NCBI GenBank assembly: GCA_014607495.2
Contig: CP053152.1
Coordinates: 6,448,001 to 6,512,000 of the forward strand
Length of the DNA stretch: 64,000 bases
Reading direction: 5' to 3'
From: Carposina sasakii
Taxonomy: Eukaryota; Arthropoda; Insecta; Lepidoptera; Carposinidae
Part shown: piece after piece, positions 45,923 to 58,394 of the stretch
Numbering within the stretch: the first letter of the stretch is position 1
Layout: each line of letters starts with the position of its first letter
Program-made: the position numbers and the translations under genes
The notes under the pieces: generated by a model
Databases searched by the model: none
Seen by the model: only the letters and a program-made list of their open reading frames with translations
What the model was told of the DNA's origin: nothing

Positions 45923-46240
45923 TCATTGAACAGAAAGGTAGTGACCTCTTAACTTGTCCTTGAAGGTGCCAATAGATTGCGATTCTCTTATAGTATGAGG
46001 TAGGGAATTCCAGAGTATAATGGCATAAACCGTAAATGAATAGCCATATGCTCCAAAGTTATGGCGGAGAGTTTTGAGCAACGAAGCAGTAATGGATCTG
46101 AGAGGTCTATCCCTAGAGAACAGGTATTCAAATCGCTCATTAAGATACTGCGGGGAAGAATTTAAATTAATAATTTTAAAAAGAAGAGTAAGCATATGGG
46201 CATTACGACGAAGAATTAGTTTTAATAAATATAATGTTAT
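45923..46240 (-). pseudogene. LINE reverse transcriptase C-terminal fragment
   Basis: Minus-strand frame with LNERFEYLFSRDRPLRSITA, then SFTVYAIILWNSLPHTIRES, then FKDKLRGHYL. The LWNSLP motif marks the C-terminus of a CR1/Jockey-like LINE polyprotein. 5'-truncated. Confidence 0.75.
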
Positions 46241-46980
46241 AAGATAAGACAGGTTTAGATCCAGACTTCTAGAACATTACGGTCATACTAATTATTAATT
46301 AACATACATAGTTTTTGTGCTATAGTTGCTTTTATTTGCTCAGAAGGATAATAACGGAACCATTTTTAATTTATACTTGATTGTTCAACTTGATTTTTTA
46401 CTTATTCAATATTGTTATGAAGTACATACAAAAGTGCCTTTACAACACTGATTTATAATGTAAAAGCATCCTTGGCCTACCATTATAAACCGTAATTCGG
46501 TTTTAGAAGAGATATGGACTCCGTTACAGTACTATGTTTAAGAGGAGGCAGACCTTATTTAGCATCTTTTTGATGAAATATGCTGAAACGGGTGCATGTT
46601 TGTTTAATGTGAGACTATTACACTATATTCTTAGTACCCTTAACTATGTCATGTAAAGCCAAAAACATGATTTAATGATTTTCGCTCGATAGTTTTGTTT
46701 TTTGAAATCGACATGTTTTTTAGTCATTTTTACTTTTATTTCGGCTATTACATGAGGTAGGCGTTTAAAATAAATTCGGATATCAAGATAATAATGATAG
46801 TAAACTTTTGTAAAGCCAAAATTAAAAAACAATCATAATTGAACACACAATTAATAAAAATCTTTTTGAGACTTACGCCCTTTACTTCTGAGCTCAATCA
46901 GTTGTTTAGCGTGCAAGCGATATTCTACTCTAATGCTTACTGTAAAGCGTTAAATAGTAACTTCGTGCCCGCTGACGCTC

Positions 46981-47088
46981 AGTACCGCGCTGTGCGCCGA
47001 CGACGTAGGGTCTATGTCGCTTTCGCCCACGGCAGTGGCATTTTTTATTATCTTGTGGTGTAGGTATTACTCGATTGAGTTCGGACTA
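46981..47088 (+). promoter_or_regulatory. Putative core promoter and 5' UTR of the TTAA-element gene
   Basis: The block around 46960-47040 is much richer in G+C than its surroundings. CTCAGTA places an initiator TCAGT with A at 46981, and about 28 nt downstream lies GGGTC, close to a DPE. From there 108 nt lead to the ATG at 47089 with no intervening ATG that opens a long frame. Promoter function is inferred from motifs only. Confidence 0.35.
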
Positions 47089-47177
47089 ATGGGAAATAAA
47101 ACTAAAAAATATGTTTCCAAAAGGAAGATGGCTCAACGTTGGAGAGAATTTTCTAAAAAGGGGAGAGAATCAAAGGT
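47089..47177 (+). CDS. TTAA-element gene model, exon 1 (start codon, basic N-terminus)
   Basis: ATG at 47089 opens 29 codons of strongly basic protein (MGNKTKKYVSKRKMAQRW, then REFSKKGRESK) and two further bases GT before a consensus GTAAGT donor at 47178. Without splicing the frame stops within two codons. The two leftover bases join the single A of the exon at 48903 to give valine, so phases agree. The basic start could be a nuclear or nucleic-acid-binding tail. I do not recognise the family. The 1.7 kb intron that follows contains three old repeat insertions and might once have held more exons. Confidence 0.45.
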
Positions 47178-47239
47178 GTAAGTAGCTATAATCATAATTA
47201 GTAAGTATGTAAAGTTTAGTGCTGAGAATGCATTTTATA

Positions 47240-47535
47240 ATGGACAGCAGAAAAAACAAAATGTCGAAATTACGGGATAAAATATTTACCCGGGATAAAA
47301 AGTATAATGTGTTATTCTGATACGTACCTAAGCTAATATAAGATCTTTCCGAAATTAGTGATTTGCCTTTGACACGAAACTAGGAAAGTAAAAAGAAACA
47401 ACTTTCACTATGGGGCCAACTCCGATATAGTGAAAAAAATCAGCTGTTCCATACATTTCAGGATTTTGCGTGATGAAGTAACAAACATACACACTCACAC
47501 ACATACAAACTTTCACCTTTATAAATTGGTAGAAT
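47240..47535 (+). repeat. GGACAGCAGAAAAAACAAAATG dispersed repeat
   Basis: Contains CAGAAAAAACAAAATGTCGA and CCCGGGATAAAAAGTA, as in 51368-51620, and a CACACTCACACACATACAAA tail. Confidence 0.5.
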
Positions 47536-47821
47536 TCCTTTGAACGATGGCGCTAGTTGCTTTGTTTATCTATGTAAAAGTCTACAAAAGAAATTAGTTC
47601 CGAAATCACACACACAGCATGAGAAGTATTCTATAAGCGCACTGCTTTACACATGAAGCACATACACAAATTTTATATACATTTACGAGTATATGTAGGT
47701 ACAATATCTTTCACTCACCTAAGGAACTTACTTACTACTACAGGTGAGGCATATTGGAATATCATATTGGAATAGGTATGTGGATTAGGTATTTTTCAAT
47801 ACTAGTCGGTACCTAATACAA

Positions 47822-48285
47822 CGTGATTAGGTCATCATCATCTTCCTGCCCTTTTCCCATTTATTTGGGGTCGGCACAATATGTACTTTTCTTCCATTCA
47901 TCCCTATTATCCGTCATCTCATGGCTCACTCCCAGTACACGCATATCCTCCCTCACACAGTCCATCCAACATTTCTTTGGTCTACCTCTTCTTTATATCC
48001 ATCCACACTCATGCACAAAGCTCTCTGTAAAATATGCCTTTCATCCCGTCGCTTTACATCATAGACTCATAATATAGCTTTACATGCCCGTACCAAAACA
48101 GACGGTTACTTCGTAACTTGTCTGTGATCGGCGCAACTTTCAAACTTCCTCTTATATACACATTTCTTATTTTATCCATTCTTGTAACTCCACACATCCA
48201 TCTCAACATTCTCATCTTGCTTACATGGAATTGATTTTTATCCTTCTTCTTTACGGCCCAGCATTCAGATACAAGACGACATTAG
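47822..48285 (-). pseudogene. LINE reverse transcriptase C-terminal fragment in intron 1 of the TTAA-element gene
   Basis: Minus-strand reading gives SECWAVKKKDKNQFHVSKMR, then MLRWMCGVTRMDKIRNVYIR, then a GHV-type region and NGKRAGR with several stops. Same clade of sequence as the RT in elements A and C but a different family. Confidence 0.7.
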
Positions 48286-48424
48286 GTATTAGGTATCGCA
48301 TAAAATATCATCTTATTATGAGAAATCAACCGTAAGGCATAGACTATAAGTTTCAATTTTATTATTTAGCAAAAATACTACAATATCATTAGAATATGAA
48401 GATAATTTTCACCGTTTCTAACAA

Positions 48425-48500
48425 GTTTATAATAGCCCAGCGGTTACATCGGCGGAGTCGAAAATCAGATATTCCTGGTTCGTATCCGGGTACAGACAAG
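48425..48500 (+). repeat. tRNA-like SINE head
   Basis: ATAGCCCAGCGGTTACATCG and CCTGGTTCGTATCCGGG resemble A and B boxes, followed by a T-run. Confidence 0.5.
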
Positions 48501-48902
48501 ACTTTTTTTTCCTTTTTTTTTTACAAAATTAAAATCCTTTATTTAAACAAAATATGTGACAGAAACTAAAAACAATTTAACTAAATATTAAAAATTTAAC
48601 CTAATATAAAAAATGCTTTTCGCTATTATCACGATATTTTCTATTTCCACAACTATTCTTTCTACGTAGGTATTTATTAGATAATGGATCATTCACCGAA
48701 AACCGATACTAAATATTCACCGAATAAAGATTCTACGTATTTATCTAATACGTAATGGATCACAGTAATGGAACGGCCATATTGCATAAATATTAGTATG
48801 TATTAGGTCGAACAGGTACGATTTTTACCTAATCCGACCCATCTTTACTTACTACGTAGCATCTTCGGCAGCAGTTCCTTATCTACAATATTTTGTTTAT
48901 AG

Positions 48903-48992
48903 AATTCAAACAAATTGTGCCGAACAAAAAGTCCTGGAGTCGCCCGTCAAAGTTTATACCGAACTAATACCACCTGTAATGTTTGAAGAAAA
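48903..48992 (+). CDS. TTAA-element gene model, exon 2
   Basis: Lies between a TTTTGTTTATAG acceptor (AG 48901-48902) and an AA|GTGAGT donor at 48993. One base, 29 codons (IQTNCAEQKVLES...PPVMFEE) and two bases AA. The frame is open upstream to 48790, so a second acceptor at 48858-48859 could extend it. The next intron is 108 bp. No known domain is recognised. Confidence 0.5.
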
Positions 48993-49100
48993 GTGAGTGA
49001 GAACCTACCTACCTGCTATAATTTTGTTGTTTTTGCTCACTTGTTTTCACTTTTGGCTACTAAAACTTTTTTGATATTTTTAAACTCATTTCATACTTAG

Positions 49101-49170
49101 CTCTCCGATTGACAGTTTGATGGTAACAGATGAGGTGGAGCATAGAACAGAATGTATTTTACTGTATAAG
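49101..49170 (+). CDS. TTAA-element gene model, exon 3
   Basis: Acceptor TTCATACTTAG ends at 49100 and donor AAG|GTAAAT starts at 49171. The first base C completes AAC (Asn) with the AA of exon 2, then 23 codons follow (SPIDSLMVTDEVEHRTECIL, then LYK), ending in phase 0. The neutral, non-repetitive composition is unlike random AT-rich sequence. The following intron is 111 bp. Function unknown. Confidence 0.5.
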
Positions 49171-49281
49171 GTAAATAGTACATATATATTTCTTGGGGAG
49201 TGTAGAGGATTAGTAAGAAAAATCATTTAATTTAATTGTATAGTATTTAAACGCACATCAAATAAAATGATTTTTTTTTAG

Positions 49282-49407
49282 TCACAAATAATTGGAATTC
49301 ATATAAAAATTACTGACTGCACAGCAAAATCCTCAAATGAGAATATTGCTAATCAAACTGCAATTTATATTTGTGGCATACGCATACCGCTATTTATCTT
49401 TAAATAA
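49282..49407 (+). CDS. TTAA-element gene model, last exon with stop
   Basis: A run of T then AG (49280-49281) is the acceptor. Phase 0 continues for 41 codons (SQIIGIHIKITDCTAKSSNE, then NIANQTAIYICG and a hydrophobic end) to TAA at 49405-49407. AATAAA at 49403-49408 overlaps the stop codon, giving a compact 3' end. The complete model is 124 residues: a basic N-terminus, an acidic middle and a beta-rich cysteine-bearing C-terminus. It may be an accessory or truncated transposase-associated protein, or the product of an internally deleted element; I do not recognise homologues. Confidence 0.5.
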   Translation, partial: SQIIGIHIKITDCTAKSSNENIANQTAIYICGIRIPLFIFK

Positions 49408-50098
49408 AGTTTTTTTTATTTATGCACAGCTAATATTGCGAATGCACATTATACATACCTGTTAACCCTTTATTTTTAAAAAACACCTACTATTTATATT
49501 TAACATACAGCAATTTACCTAAATGAAACGGCATTTTTTTACATAATCATCTTAATATTAAAATTTGTTAAGTTACTACTTGTAACATTTTAACATATTG
49601 ACTCACCTAAAAGCCTTTTTAAAAGCGATCTACATGAGTAAATTGGTCCCATTTCACATATGTATCGGATACTATTTTTTGTGATATATAAAATAAATCT
49701 TTGATATCTACCATTAATTCGTTTTATTCAAAACTTCCTAATACTTGTTGCATTGGATGAATTTCATACATAAATATAACTATAATGCAGGTAATGTGTT
49801 CTATTGTATGAATGATTTTTTAACATACCTATATTACTTATTAATTAATTAATTAATTTAATTTAATTGTATTTTGCAAACAAAAATAAAATGAACATAA
49901 CATTGAAATCAATTATAATAACGACTCTATGGGTTTTTATGTTCTCTGCGTTTGACCTAGCGTTGACCCGCCTGCTCGAAAGCGCGCGAATTTCGAATTT
50001 TAACACTACGCAGATCTTAACGCGTATCCTTGCATTGCGGGTGGCGGGGTATGTGGGCGGAGCAACCGTGGGACTTTTATTTGACTGCTGGCTCTTAA

Positions 50099-51367
50099 TA
50101 GAAGAACTATAATAGTTGCAAAGAAAACCATATGGTCCTAAAAGAGTGTCTTTGTGACAGGTTTATCATTAGAACTATAACGAGCCTTTGCAAACTTTTG
50201 TAGGGCAATTGAGTTATATACGGGTATTTTAAAACTCAGCTACATTCCAATATAGCTCTGTTGTAGAGTTTTTGCGCCCACTATATTACTACAGCCCTGT
50301 AATGACGATCTACAAACCCACATTATTACAATTTCGCCCTATAACTGATGTTCAATTTCTACATCAACAAAGACCCAATAAAGTTCGTGTGGTACCTTTA
50401 TCGCGTAAATCAGAGACGTAAGGGAATTTGTGAACACTGCTATAGAGTTCTATGGTTGCATACTGGTAACTTTAGAGGTCATTACAACTCCAATCTATAA
50501 CAGCTACATAAATTAGCGAAGTATTATATGTCGGTTTTGCTCTATAAGCTTATAGAGCTAATACATGTTATGAAATGCTTTTATACAACAACGGGTCACC
50601 GCCAAAACCTTTACACATCGTTTACCGAGCTTTTTGGAGATTTAACGTTAGGTTATAGGACAAAATTGTTAGTTGGGAATCGCTCACTTTAATTCATTAA
50701 GGCTTTATACTATTTTTTTTTTTGCTTTATCGACTTCTATAATAATAATATCTTTATTTGCATTAAAAATGGTATGTTACAGGTTGTAATAATGCAATTA
50801 AGAAACTATGTAGGTATAACAACGAACACTGTAGGTAGATATTAGTGGTTTCTTACAGCGGAGTCAATACAAATGAAGAAAAACAACATATTTCAACAAT
50901 GTATTCACACCGCAGTCAACGAATGAAACTTTAGCATTATATTTTGTTATATTTTGTATACCTAATATCAATTTCTAGCCAAAGCTGTTGTAGTTTCCCT
51001 TTGAGAAAATATTTTGCTAATAAAATTGGACTGAGTAATGTTCTCTCGTTATTATACTCGAATATTTTCAACGAAAAATAAAATGCTTTTTATAGACTAG
51101 TCCAGATTTGACTTAGATTTATTTAGGTCTATTATAAATACAAAAATATCAGCTATGAAAAATAACAGTACCTAATGTCTATTTCTCTTAAAACTCATTA
51201 CAGGTAGGCAAAAGGCAACCGTTGTCTGATTGGGAATCACTTTTAAATCAAATTATATTAAGAATAAGTAAATACCTTTTTAATTAAACATGCCAATTTT
51301 ATTGTATAGACTTATACGGTGTTATTACAAAAGAGCGCCTAAAGTTAGACTTGACAGCAAAATGTAT
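50099..51367. other. AT-rich sequence with CTATAGAG words
   Basis: Includes a perfect 20 bp palindrome GCTCTATAAGCTTATAGAGC at 50539-50558 and several nearby TAGAG/CTCTA words (50255-50560). No gene seen. Confidence 0.4.
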
Positions 51368-51620
51368 GGCATACTAGTACACGCCCGCGACTTCATCCGC
51401 GTGGATTGCAGAAAAAACAAAATGTCAAAATTATCCGCAATAAAAATATTTTCCCGGGATAAAAAGTAACCTATGTGTTATTCCAGGGTGTCAGCTAACT
51501 TCATACCAAATTTTATTAAAATCGCTTCAGCCGTTTTTAGGTGAAAGAGTAACAAACATCCATCTATTCATCCATCCATACTTACAAGCTATCGCGTTTA
51601 TAATATTAAGTAGGATCTGC
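51368..51620 (+). repeat. GCGTGGATTGCAG dispersed repeat, best copy
   Basis: From ACTAGTACACGCCCGCGACT to TATAATATTAAGTAGGAT, with AAATCGCTTCAGCCGTTTTT and (CATC)n. Common lepidopteran LINE/SINE-like 3' repeat. Confidence 0.6.
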
Positions 51621-53298
51621 CAAAAGGACATGTTTAGCTTAAAAAAAAAAATTGTAATAACACGGATATTCTTTAGAATGACATAAGACGAAGTTTTTAA
51701 ACTACTTAGGTAGGTAATCTATCTATACAACCTCATGCACCCACTGCTGAGTAAAAGCCTGCTATTTATTACACCACTGGCTTATGTCGTGGACTTTCTT
51801 TCATATACACCGCCTATAAAAATGAATAGATAATATAATTACGAGTATATAGGTAAGGGCTTAAAGAAATAATAATTAGGTACAACAGTAGGTAATACAA
51901 AAACGTTGATCCGTTTAATTAATATGTTTGCAAAACATAACTATTAAATAGGTATCTAGACAAGTAGGTAATTATATCGGCATAAAAACTTGTCCTATAC
52001 ATCAGTTTTCTTATCTAAATCATGATGATTAATTTTGTTTTTTGATCAAAGCTCCCATACGATATCTAATATATCTGCAACATATTTCAGTTAGATAATT
52101 AACTAAAATATTATATCTATCTTAAACAAAATTCCGTTTTAGATAAATAAATAACAGGGCAATTATGTAGCTTTATTTCGTTCACAGAATATTTTACATT
52201 TCAGCTTTTATTTTAACAGAAAACTCATTTTCTCGGAATTTAGGAAACTCTTTTCAAAATGGTGAATCGAAACTTAACGATTTACTAAGAACTCAATTAG
52301 AATTACAATCTGCACAAATTAAAGGTTTTCGTTTCAATAATTAAAATACGTTTTATTTAATTAAATTCTTTCGTCTCACTAGAACTTTATTGGGGTAAAT
52401 AGACATAAATTAATGGCTTTAAGTTTTATAATAACCTCAGTACCTTATCCCCTTGCAACGACGCGGGCGCTCTGTTTTTAAAGAACTAATTAAACACCTA
52501 GATTTAAACATAAAACCTAACAATAAAATAGGTGATGTACCTTATCCGGTTTTCTATTACTAACCTACTATCTACTTTTTAAAAATTACTTTATATGTTT
52601 GAAAACAGCACCATGATCACGAATCAAAGATTCATCAATAATTTATTAATCCGATGGATCTTTGTTTGAACTCTACATATGGATATACAGATGTTACCTA
52701 CCTCCATTTGCGAAAGTTTATATAAGGATATTTGTAACTCTTTAACGCAAAAACTACCGAATGGTTTTCGAAGAACCTTGGCAGTTATATAGCTTCTGAT
52801 GTATAGGTCTCAAAATAACATATATGCGTAACATATAATTTATGACCACGTGCACGGATGTGCTGACATCAGCTATAGTATAATCATATAAATCTTATGT
52901 AGTGATGGATAGGGTCCAGATGATCGATTGCTTACAATACAAAGTTTATCTATTTACTTACAGAGTACTAAAAAACGTGTAACGATACTTGTAGAACTAT
53001 TCAATAGAATAGCCCTATTCAGATCTTATATTTGTCTGAACTATGTAATTCAATATTGTTTGAAATATATACTTACCAAACAATATTTTATATATAAGTA
53101 CGTACTTATACTTATATTTTTTCTATATGTAGTGGTAATACCTGTATAATAATTCAAACAGAAGCAAACAATTTTAATAAATAAATATTACCTACGCTCT
53201 GTTCCAATTTGTAGAAAAAGCTTTTGACGTAGTTCCGCTCAGTTACTAAATATGCAATTAACCGGAATTTCCCCTTTATAACTAACTACACTAAATTA
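51621..53298. other. No feature recognised
   Basis: AT-rich; a weak dispersed-repeat tail around 52700-52830 (TTAACGCAAAAACTACCGAA). 53727-54280 is empty. Confidence 0.4.
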
Positions 53299-53726
53299 TA
53301 CAGGGTGTTTGTGACAGCCAGGCAAATATTGATATGGTGACTTCGGACCATGATTTTAAGATGAAAACCAGTTTTCCGATTTTTTCATTTTTACAGGAAA
53401 AAAATTGTTTGTTTCGTTTAAGTAGGCTTTAAATAATGACTTAAAAACAAAATTTTAACCTATGGATGATTTACTAAGAAGATGTCAATTTCTCTCAAAA
53501 ACGTTCAATAAACTAATCAACCCCAAAAGAGAGTCATACTAAGTGATCCAAAAAAGCCCATTTACTAGTCACAGGATCGCCCGATAGGATAGGCGCAGAC
53601 AGCAAACATTGCGTGTAATCAAATCAAAATTTAATTTCCTGCAAGTAATAACACTATCGTATAACTCAAAAAAATTGTACTTGTTTAGTATCTCAGTATT
53701 TGCCTGGCTGTCACACACACCCTGTA
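53299..53726 (-). mobile_element. GTGACAGCC MITE, family 2, solitary copy
   Basis: 428 bp, TACAGGGTGTTTGTGACAGC to the matching inverted end CACCCTGTA. Orientation is opposite to 3565-4025, and there is no foldback MITE next to it. Confidence 0.8.
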
Positions 53727-54280
53727 TATGAATTTAACCAACTATGCTACTTTTAAAAATATTAAGGTAGCTTTACTAATGAGAGCTCACGTTTTTACTC
53801 CTAATCATATTAAGTATGTGGAAAAAAATCAAAAAACAATTTTTACTCTGTGTAAAATATAAGGCCATCTCCACATCAAAATATTGATACCTAACATGTA
53901 AATTAGGTATAGGGTACCGAGCTCAAAATTTGAGAACCTACTAGCAACTTATCTACCTATGCCTACTCCTTATAGATAGCCTAAACACCATAGTCCACTG
54001 TATGTACAAAGAAATTTACTATAAAAATCACTATCACAGTTACTTATTTACGCAATATTTTCATCTTAACGTACCTATACCACACATAATTATATATTTT
54101 TAATGCATTAAATCTATATTGGCTATTATTTAAAATTAAAATCGTAGATATAAATATGAATATAAGTACCTACTATTTTTTTTCTGAAAATAATATACTG
54201 AAATAGCCCAGACAACAAAATTATTTATCCATCCTACGCAAAATTTTAAATATCTAAAATATGTTTATTTTCGGGACAAA

Positions 54281-54540
54281 AGCCGCGTGGTGCCGGCAGA
54301 GTAGAGTTTGTACCACCCCTGCTTGCCCGTGGGTATCGTACGAGGCGATTAAGGGTTTCCGGGAGGTAGGCAGCAGCGCCTCCCGTACTGACAACATAGT
54401 CCGAAAATCACACTGCGGTCACTAACCCGCCTGCCCAGTGTGGTGACTATGGGCAAAACCCCCCTATGGCAGTAGCCTTGTGGCGTGTCCTGGGGGAGGT
54501 CTACGTCCAGCAGTGGACTGCAATAGGCTGAAGAAAAAGA
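54281..54540 (+). mobile_element. GC-rich retroposon ending in a LINE ORF end
   Basis: AAAGCCGCGTGGTGCCGGCA at the start, then CGTACGAGGCGATTAAGGGT, and the terminal GGTCTACGTCCAGCAGTGGA, then CTGCAATAGGCTGA with a GAA-rich tail. The 3' end matches the LINE ORF end at 21838-21872, as in SINE or truncated LINE copies moved by that LINE. Confidence 0.65.
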
Positions 54541-56239
54541 AGGTACCCCGATAAAATTGTATGAAAACGAGGTCCCTGAATTTTATTTTTTTATTTCGAC
54601 CTATTTACCGATAGTAAATTCGTTTACCTATACATTTACAGGCGTATTTTTCCCAGACTCCATATTAGCTAGTTATTTACAGTGTTATAAATAAAATCTG
54701 CTTATTTATTTTTACTATAACAAGCTGTTTCAGATCGAAGAGTTCAAAGAAATGAAAATTACTATTTAAATAATTAGCTCTACTGTAAAGACTGTTTGCT
54801 ATTAAACCTGAAAGCTAGATTCAATTTTATTTCTAACAATTAAAAATATATTACCTAAAGCTAACAGAATTTAAAATACTTAAATTAGTTTTGTATCTAC
54901 AACAGTCTATTTTTAGTTATGTTACAATATAAACACACCACCTAATCTCTGCACAATGGATCGCAGCACGCGTCACTCCCTGTCCTAGTTGCTACGAGTA
55001 CATCTTGCCCTGATTTACCATTATTACAATTATACTGTTATACTTTTTTATCTATTTATTTATTTCTCACACACTACACATTACAATTCCATGCAACTTA
55101 AACTATACAAATTATAAAAACACGATCTAAATTGTAACGCAAATACATGTGCGCACAAGAAAAGTAAAAGAAGACAAAATAATAATTTTACAAATGAGGA
55201 CAAAGATTTATTACCTATAAATATTTACCGTTGTTATATTGAACGGATACTTAAAATCTATAATCGTGGGACTTGATGTGATTAAGATGACGAATCGCTA
55301 AAATTGGCGTTAGTTAAGTCGATTTTTCTCAGCCATTACAATATATAGGAAAGTGATATTTAATAATCGAATTCTACACTATATTATCTCACTTTTTGTG
55401 GTTGCAGAAACAAGATTCATAGACTTTCTTACGATAAAAAATTGTATTAAAGATACCTCTATTTCATTTTACAGGCAAACCAGAGCGATTTAAGCCTCAA
55501 TTTTTGTATCAATAGACTTGTCTAAACATACTCTAAAAACGTATGGTTGCACATTTTAAAAATATTGTGAAGTTTTTTATTAAACCGCGAAAATATGTTT
55601 TGTCGCTTACGCTCTTTTAGTTTAAGCAAGTAATATCTGTGTAGCAGACATAAGCATAGTAAATGATTGGGAGCAACAGAACGTTGACTAACGTGATCTT
55701 GGCCGATATGGGTAGGAAGTTCTGCATAAGTTTTAGCGATCGATTTGGCTACCGCATTCATATATGTATGTACTTCAAAAGTGTCATAGCGATCTTATAC
55801 TGTTATTCTATATTTTCTTAATATTACCTATGAATGCTTATGTTATAGAATATTCAGCCGCCGCCGCGCCCATCGTAATAATTGAATAGTGTGTTCTCGA
55901 GCAAAGAATATTGATAAGATATTTATTTACCCACCCGTGTCGTCGATACAATGCATGATGATTTATAACGTTTTTTATTAACTAAAAAAATAAGTAGATA
56001 CGAGTAGATTTCCACGAACCGACGACGTCGCATCGTTAATCGACGCCGCAGCATGTGTAGAAACCCTTAGTTACACGTATGTGTGTCACATTTCTCTAGT
56101 CGATTTACCAACTTATTAGTAAACTGAAGATGTCGCCGTGTGTTACCGAATTAAATGATATTTCAACGTGGTGACTGTAGTTCCTTTTTCTGCCACTTTG
56201 CAGAAAATTTGGCAAACGCACACATTTCAATCACTCATA
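54541..56239. other. No feature recognised
   Basis: AT-rich. A minus-strand frame at 55522-55761 has no motif. 57431-58394 and 58641-59821 are similar, with only short GC-richer patches at 58930-59060 and 59150-59290 that I cannot assign. Confidence 0.4.
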
Positions 56240-56590
56240 ATAATCCGACTAATATTATAAACGTGAAAGTTTGTGAGGATGTATGTATGTTTGTTGCTCT
56301 TTTGCGCAAAAACTACTGAATGGATTTTAATGAAACTTCACAATAATATAGCTTACATATATGAATAACAGTGGACTTTGCTAGGATTACATTTTAGTCC
56401 AACATCCTGTTACTTATAATATTTCATTTTTGTAAATAAAAATGTAATGTGTTTAAGTGTAAAAGAAAAAATAACACATAGGCATTATCCCGGGTTAACA
56501 TTTTTATCCCGGATAATTTCACATATTTTTTTTGTACTGCAGTATGTACGATTGGACGCGGACGGAATTGCAGGCGTCCATTAGTGTCAG
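56240..56590 (-). repeat. Dispersed TCCGCGT-type repeat, reversed
   Basis: ATTATAAACGTGAAAGTTTG at the left and GGACGCGGACGGAATTGCAG at the right; inverted relative of 51368-51620. Confidence 0.55.
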
Positions 56591-56595
56591 ATATA

Positions 56596-56979
56596 TACAG
56601 GATGTTTTTTTGTGGCCACCTTTAACGAAGGGTACGTATTCTATACATGAAATAAAGTAAGTTTATGCCAAAAAAAATGCTGGGAAAAAAATTTTTTTTT
56701 TGATTTTTTTTTAAATTTCTTGATCGTGCGAAATTTATAGTGTCTAGTGTTTATGTTAGTTTTTTTATAGACAGATGTTAATTATTTTTTGTGAAAAAAT
56801 CGTGCTACGCGCGTCTATGTGCATTTATGCAGAAAAACGCAGTCTATTTACTCAACTTTGGACCCTAATATTTTGGAAACCAGACACTTCATAGGTATGC
56901 TTCCATGGAGAAAAATGATCGTGATGATGAGGAGATTCCGTAGTTTTCGGGAACGTTGACGACCAAAAATCACCCTGTA
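56596..56979 (-). mobile_element. TACAGGGTG MITE, family 1, copy 3
   Basis: Inverted full-length relative of 1482-1850 with ends TACAGGATG and CACCCTGTA, without the internal insertion seen in copy 2. Confidence 0.8.
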
Positions 56980-57317
56980 TAGGTAGGCAAAGTGTGAACG
57001 ATGAACTATCCAATTTGAATTTGGATTGACTGTTACGTTGAAGCTTTGAAACATTGTTCGCGATCTATGTAGATTTCAAGAAATTCGTATGGTACATGCG
57101 TTTTGGAATTATTATTGAGCACGGAGTTACCTTAATTGACGACCCTTATACATACATATGGTTGTAATAATGTATTTTAAGGTATATACTAAATAGTAAT
57201 ATATAAAATATAGGAAATAATGGACGGTGTTTTGGTACAGAATATAAACGAACGTTCCCACCGGAAACCAGAGACTCGGCATGAAAATATATAATAAATA
57301 AATTACACTATAGACCT

Positions 57318-57430
57318 TCATTCATTCATTAGTCTATTGGGGATAACTGTTGGACATAGGCATCCCTCAGGCCAAGCCACAATACTTGATCTCCCGTATT
57401 CGCCATCCAGTAATCACCATTAGGTACAAA
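57318..57430 (-). mobile_element. LINE 3'-end fragment
   Basis: Inverted; CATTCATTCATTAGTCTATT, then GTTGGACATAGGCATCCCTC and a following CTCCCGTATTCGCCATCCAG, the same general type as 38749-38820. Confidence 0.6.
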
Positions 57431-58394
57431 AAATAATATTCTCTTCTATGTTGCTGTATACAGTCTAGCATTGCATAAGTAGAGAAATGGCAGGCTCCGA
57501 TAGACTTTAGTGTGACACGTAACATATTAAGTTATACCCTGGCGCCATATTTCCCGATACTTGACTGAGTACTACGTGACGAGGATAAACCAAAATTATA
57601 TGGATATTTACAACTAAATCATAACTATATCCATTCTGTGGCCAACTGCAGATACTTGTGTGAAATGTAAATAAAATGATCTTTTCAGATTTAACATTAG
57701 CATTTTTATGATCAATACAACTAATGTATAGGTTAAAGTTTGTTCTAAAATGAAAAAATTCTGCCACTTTTCGGTAAATATAGGCCTCTGTAAAAGGGGT
57801 TTATTATTTGAAGCAAAAAATATGTTGTTTCAAATTGTTCATTATGTTTCTTTAACATTTTCTATACAAATAATGATGAAAGCCTATCAAATTCTGTTGG
57901 AAAGAAAGGTAAGTACGTAATATTTTTAACTAATTTAATCATTTCTTTAGTGCAATTTTCTTTTCACAAAGCACTTTGCATAACGTTAATTAACATCAAT
58001 GTCGAAAAGCAATTTATAAACTTCACCAAATACCTAAGACGTTAAATAACCAAGGGTTGCTGCTATGTAAGCTGCCCGGTTACTTTAATAACATTTTCTT
58101 GCCTTGCTGATCTTTGCACTGAAATTCCTGCTTAGAAACCTCTTACAAGGAATTTATATTATTGGTACATAAGGCTTGTATACCTACGCGCAAGGATACC
58201 TACATTATTACGCACTACTGTGAAGTCCATTATTAATTATCATAAGCGCTTATTGGCAATTAAGTCACAATCAATCAAACAGTGTTACAGCAATGTATAG
58301 GTATTTACTTGCAGGATATACGTACTTTTAATTTTATTATCCCGCAAAGTAACCACTTTCCAATTATATTCATTCGTTTCTTCATTCATTCTTC

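Larger units (their letters stand above)
46538..50098 (+). mobile_element. 3.56 kb TTAA-flanked DNA transposon carrying a multi-exon gene
   Basis: Bounded by TTAA at 46538-46541 and 50095-50098 with short imperfect inverted ends (GAGGAGGCAG... against GAGCCAGCAG...). The first 92 bp and last 147 bp are identical to a short element at 27671-27907, which defines the ends and shows mobility. TTAA duplication is known for piggyBac and Sola3 elements, but the terminal bases are not the usual piggyBac CCC-type, so the superfamily is left open. Inside are a GC-rich promoter-like block (about 46960-47040), a four-exon gene model (47089-49407), and old insertions within its first intron: a dispersed repeat (47240-47535), a LINE fragment (47822-48285) and a tRNA-like SINE head (48425-48500). 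Confidence 0.7.
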
